Origin: Gemmatimonadota bacterium
GTDB lineage: Bacteria; Latescibacterota; UBA2968; GCA-2709665
NCBI GenBank assembly: GCA_028873695.1
Contig: JAPPNU010000062.1
Location: forward strand, 143,790 to 207,789
Reading direction: 5' to 3'
Length of the DNA stretch: 64,000 nt
A model generated the notes under the pieces. That model ran no database searches. It had not been told where the DNA came from and worked only from the letters and a program-made list of their open reading frames with translations. A program made the translations under genes and the position numbers. This document shows positions 61,792 to 64,000 of this stretch, in pieces. Position 1 is the stretch's first letter. Every line of letters starts with the position of its first letter.

Positions 61792-62868
61792 TCAGACGAT
61801 TTGCGGCTCCTCGCTCGCCAGTTCCCCGGTCGCACCCGATTCGTACTCCTCGAACGGGTCGAAATCGTCGAGCGTGCGCGCTTCCACCTGGGTTCCGGCC
61901 GTCAACCCGATGTTGAAGAGCGCATCGCCCTCGTGTACGAGCGGAAGGTTCGTGCGGCCGATGACAACGCCGTCTGACGGCGCCTTGATTTCAATTTCGG
62001 TTTCGCCCAGCGGATCCGCGATGATCGCCAGAATCTGTCCGGCCTTCACTCGCACTCCGACCGATCTGATAATTCTGACGACGCCGCTGCCCGGGGCGCG
62101 CACCCACCGGGTGGACCGGACGATCAGGGGCTCGTGGGCGGGCGCCGCGCTCCTGAGCGGCGGCAGCATACCCAGTTCGCGCATCACCCGCATGATACCC
62201 TTGACGCCCGCACGAATCCCGGCTTCGTCGAATCGCAGGGCCTCGCCGGCTTCGTAGGCGATTACCGGAATACCGCGTTCATGCGCAGCCTCGCGGAGAC
62301 TCCCGTCGCGAAATCCGGCGTTGATCATTAGCGGGACGCCGAAGGCCTGAGCGATTCGTTCCGCTTCGGCGTCTTCCAGGTTTGCGCGGACCTGGGGAAA
62401 GTTCGTCCGATGAACGGCGCCCGTGTGGAGGTCTATCCCGTGGGTGGAGCCCTCGACGATTTCTTCCAGAAACAGCTTTGCCAGCCGGGCGGCGAGGGAG
62501 CCCCGGGTCAGACCCGGAAAGGAACGATTGAGGTCGCGTCGGTCGGGCAGGTATCTGCTGAGGCTGAGAAAGCCCGGAACATTGACGATGGGTACGGCAA
62601 CCAGCGCCCCGCGAAGTCGGTTCATGGCGCTCAGCTTCACGACGCGGCGGATGACTTCCACGCCGTTGATTTCGTCTCCATGCAGCGCCGCACCTACAAA
62701 AAGACGCGGCCCGTCACGGCGGCCATTGACAACGTGGACCGGCATCGTGAGGGGAACGTGGATTGACAGATCGGTAATCGGCAGGTCGATCTGAGTTCTG
62801 GTACCGGGCCTGATATCCTTGCCGCCTATGCGGATCACCCGAGATGAACGCGGCTTTCGTACCGACAT
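61792..62868 (-). CDS. Succinylglutamate desuccinylase/aspartoacylase family protein
   Basis: A 358-aa zinc amidohydrolase. GAALHGDEINGVEVIRRVV carries the zinc His and Glu, RDLNRSFPG binds substrate and GIDLHTGAVHR gives the third zinc ligand. These enzymes free an amino acid from an acyl-amino acid. Its start lies 3 bp after the RimK stop, the usual pairing of this subgroup with RimK-type ATP-grasp ligases. The C-terminal 90 residues form an extra beta domain. Confidence 0.92.
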   Translation of the reverse strand: MSVRKPRSSRVIRIGGKDIRPGTRTQIDLPITDLSIHVPLTMPVHVVNGRRDGPRLFVGAALHGDEINGVEVIRRVVKLSAMNRLRGALVAVPIVNVPGFLSLSRYLPDRRDLNRSFPGLTRGSLAARLAKLFLEEIVEGSTHGIDLHTGAVHRTNFPQVRANLEDAEAERIAQAFGVPLMINAGFRDGSLREAAHERGIPVIAYEAGEALRFDEAGIRAGVKGIMRVMRELGMLPPLRSAAPAHEPLIVRSTRWVRAPGSGVVRIIRSVGVRVKAGQILAIIADPLGETEIEIKAPSDGVVIGRTNLPLVHEGDALFNIGLTAGTQVEARTLDDFDPFEEYESGATGELASEEPQIV

Positions 62869-62871
62869 TGA

Positions 62872-63777
62872 CTATCCCCTTCCACGCGTCCTGGTCTTCC
62901 GGGGTTTGGCGTGACTTTCGATAAACGTAATGATCTGCCCGGCGATATCGAGCCCCGTGGCTTTTTCGATGCCTTCCAGACCGGGCGAGGAGTTGATTTC
63001 CATCAGTACCGGACCATGGTTCGCGCGAAGTAGATCGACGCCCGCGACGTTCAGGCCCATCACCCTCGCCGCCCGAACGGCGGTCGAACGTTCTTCCGGG
63101 GTGATCCGGATCTGCTCCGAGGTGCCGCCCCTGTGCAGATTGGAACGGAATTCGCCGGGCGCCCCATGCCGCATCATTGCCCCCACCACTCTGTTTCCAA
63201 TGACGAATGCGCGGATGTCCGAACCGCCGGCCTCTTTGATGAACTCCTGCACGAGGATGTTGATCTTCGCGCCCCGGAAGGCTTCGAATACGCTTTTGGC
63301 GGACGACATTGTGTTACTGAGGATGACGCCGATACCCTGCGTGCCTTCCAGCAATTTGATGACGACCGGCGGACCGTTTACCATCTTGATCATCTCCTCG
63401 GCCTGTTTCGCCGAATTGGCGAATCCTGTAACCGGAAGTCCGATACCCTCTCTCGAGAGAAGCTGCAAACTACGAAGTTTGTCTCTGGAGCGGCCGATAG
63501 CGACCGACTCGTTCAGCGGCCAGACGCCCATCATTTCAAACTGGCGCAGCACGGCCAGGCCGTAAAAGGTAATGGACGCGCCGATACGCGGGATTACGGC
63601 GTCGTAACCTGCGAGCGATCTGCCGTTGTAGTTGACCTGGGGTCTGTGAGCCGTGATGTTCATGTTGCATTGTGTCGTATTGATGATGTCAATCGTATGC
63701 CCTTTGGCCTCAGCGGCTTCGACGAGGCGTTTGTGGCTGTAGAGATTCGGGTTTCGTGCGAGCATGGCTATCTTCAT
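62872..63777 (-). CDS. rimK: RimK-family ATP-grasp ligase
   Basis: A 301-aa ATP-grasp enzyme. The N-terminal MKIAMLARNPNLYSHKRLVEA, the ATP-binding VIKLLEGTQGIGVIL and LVQEFIKEAGGSDIRAFVIG, and the Mg2+-binding MEINSSPGLEGIEKATG match RimK, which adds glutamates to the C-terminus of ribosomal protein S6. Length is typical. A 4-bp overlap joins it to the zinc protease gene upstream. In several bacteria rimK, a desuccinylase-like gene and this protease type form a conserved set. Confidence 0.95.
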   Translation of the reverse strand: MKIAMLARNPNLYSHKRLVEAAEAKGHTIDIINTTQCNMNITAHRPQVNYNGRSLAGYDAVIPRIGASITFYGLAVLRQFEMMGVWPLNESVAIGRSRDKLRSLQLLSREGIGLPVTGFANSAKQAEEMIKMVNGPPVVIKLLEGTQGIGVILSNTMSSAKSVFEAFRGAKINILVQEFIKEAGGSDIRAFVIGNRVVGAMMRHGAPGEFRSNLHRGGTSEQIRITPEERSTAVRAARVMGLNVAGVDLLRANHGPVLMEINSSPGLEGIEKATGLDIAGQIITFIESHAKPRKTRTRGRG

Positions 63778-64000
63778 TCCCGTCCCCTTTCCTGTTTTTC
63801 ACCTGCGCGTCTCCGTTGTTGGCGGGTCTTTTGCACCGCGGGTTTGTCGATTGTATACGAGACGTCGGGATCGACGATCAGCCTGCCCTGCATGGCTTCT
63901 CGACCGATTAGCATTCGGAATCCCATCTCGTCCCGGTTCGTCAGCGTGAGTTCGATCGGCCAAGAGTCTGCGCCCAACGTCAGATCCGTCGAGATTACGA
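63774..64000 (-). CDS. RimB/PF05618-type zinc protease, partial
   Basis: The C-terminal part of a protein that continues beyond the right edge; the frame is open through base 64000. WPIELTLTNRDEMGFRMLIG, then REAMQGRLIVDP, matches the retropepsin-like 'ATP-dependent zinc protease' family (PF05618) that accompanies RimK. The basic tail (KTRQQRRRAGEKQERGRE) is unusual. The stop overlaps the rimK start by 4 bp. Confidence 0.85.
   Translation of the reverse strand, partial: VISTDLTLGADSWPIELTLTNRDEMGFRMLIGREAMQGRLIVDPDVSYTIDKPAVQKTRQQRRRAGEKQERGRE

Overview
This is a GC-rich, densely coded stretch of a Gram-negative bacterial chromosome. An outer-membrane porin, a SusC-like TonB-dependent receptor, a PorV/UPF0164-like barrel, a type IX-like C-terminal sorting domain and a dockerin/leucine-rich-repeat surface protein all point to the FCB superphylum. 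The mix of phytanoyl-CoA dioxygenase, enolase-superfamily, VOC, heparinase-like and sugar-epimerase-like genes resembles uncultured Latescibacterota- or Poribacteria-like lineages. That placement is inference from gene content; there is no marker gene here that fixes it. Many genes use ATG starts with clear GGAGG-type ribosome sites, and I used these to trim over-long reading frames.

Region 1 (1-3.2 kb): a short tandem repeat at the left edge, then a minus-strand MoxR ATPase/VWA (CoxDE-like) pair and a zinc-ribbon Nudix hydrolase. Region 2 (3.2-21.2 kb) is a phosphate and polyphosphate island. It holds a minus-strand porin and pstS-pstC-pstA-pstB-phoU (terminator at 3227-3258), a plus-strand set CHAD protein, ParA-like ATPase and polyphosphate kinase, and the minus-strand PhoR kinase and PhoB regulator. 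PhoR and PhoB are separated by a DUF2283/DUF4258 pair and a beta-lactamase-fold hydrolase. Four 7-bp half-sites at an exact 11-bp period (11416-11455) look like a PHO box upstream of the CHAD gene.

Region 3 (21-38 kb) is mixed housekeeping and accessory: an RNase II-family exonuclease, RidA, a tandem alpha/beta-hydrolase, a metallophosphoesterase-HAD fusion, a transglycosylase-like fragment, a CbiX/molybdenum-domain-like fusion, a 1109-aa heparinase II/III-like protein, then thyA, folA, rimO and rpmB. Region 4 (38-49 kb) is a plus-strand run: a FolC-ATP-grasp fusion, PhyH, a metallophosphoesterase-TIM-barrel fusion, an SDR, an enolase-superfamily enzyme, a VOC protein, a metallophosphoesterase-propeller protein and a ceramidase-like protein.

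Region 5 (49-56 kb) is a self-contained transcription unit with a sigma70-type promoter, TonB receptor, secreted cargo with a sorting tail, PorV-like barrel and a strong terminator. Region 6 (56-58.5 kb) is a dockerin/LRR protein. Region 7 (58.5-64 kb) is a tightly overlapping minus-strand operon: a zinc protease (cut by the window edge), RimK, an AstE/AspA-like amidohydrolase, a K+ channel with RCK domain, an MscS channel and a GspE/PilB-like protein without a Walker A lysine.

Dispersed inverted-repeat elements occur at 11086-11250, 20931-21092, 27894-28252 (two copies) and possibly around ridA (23210-23876). No rRNA, tRNA or CRISPR array was found.
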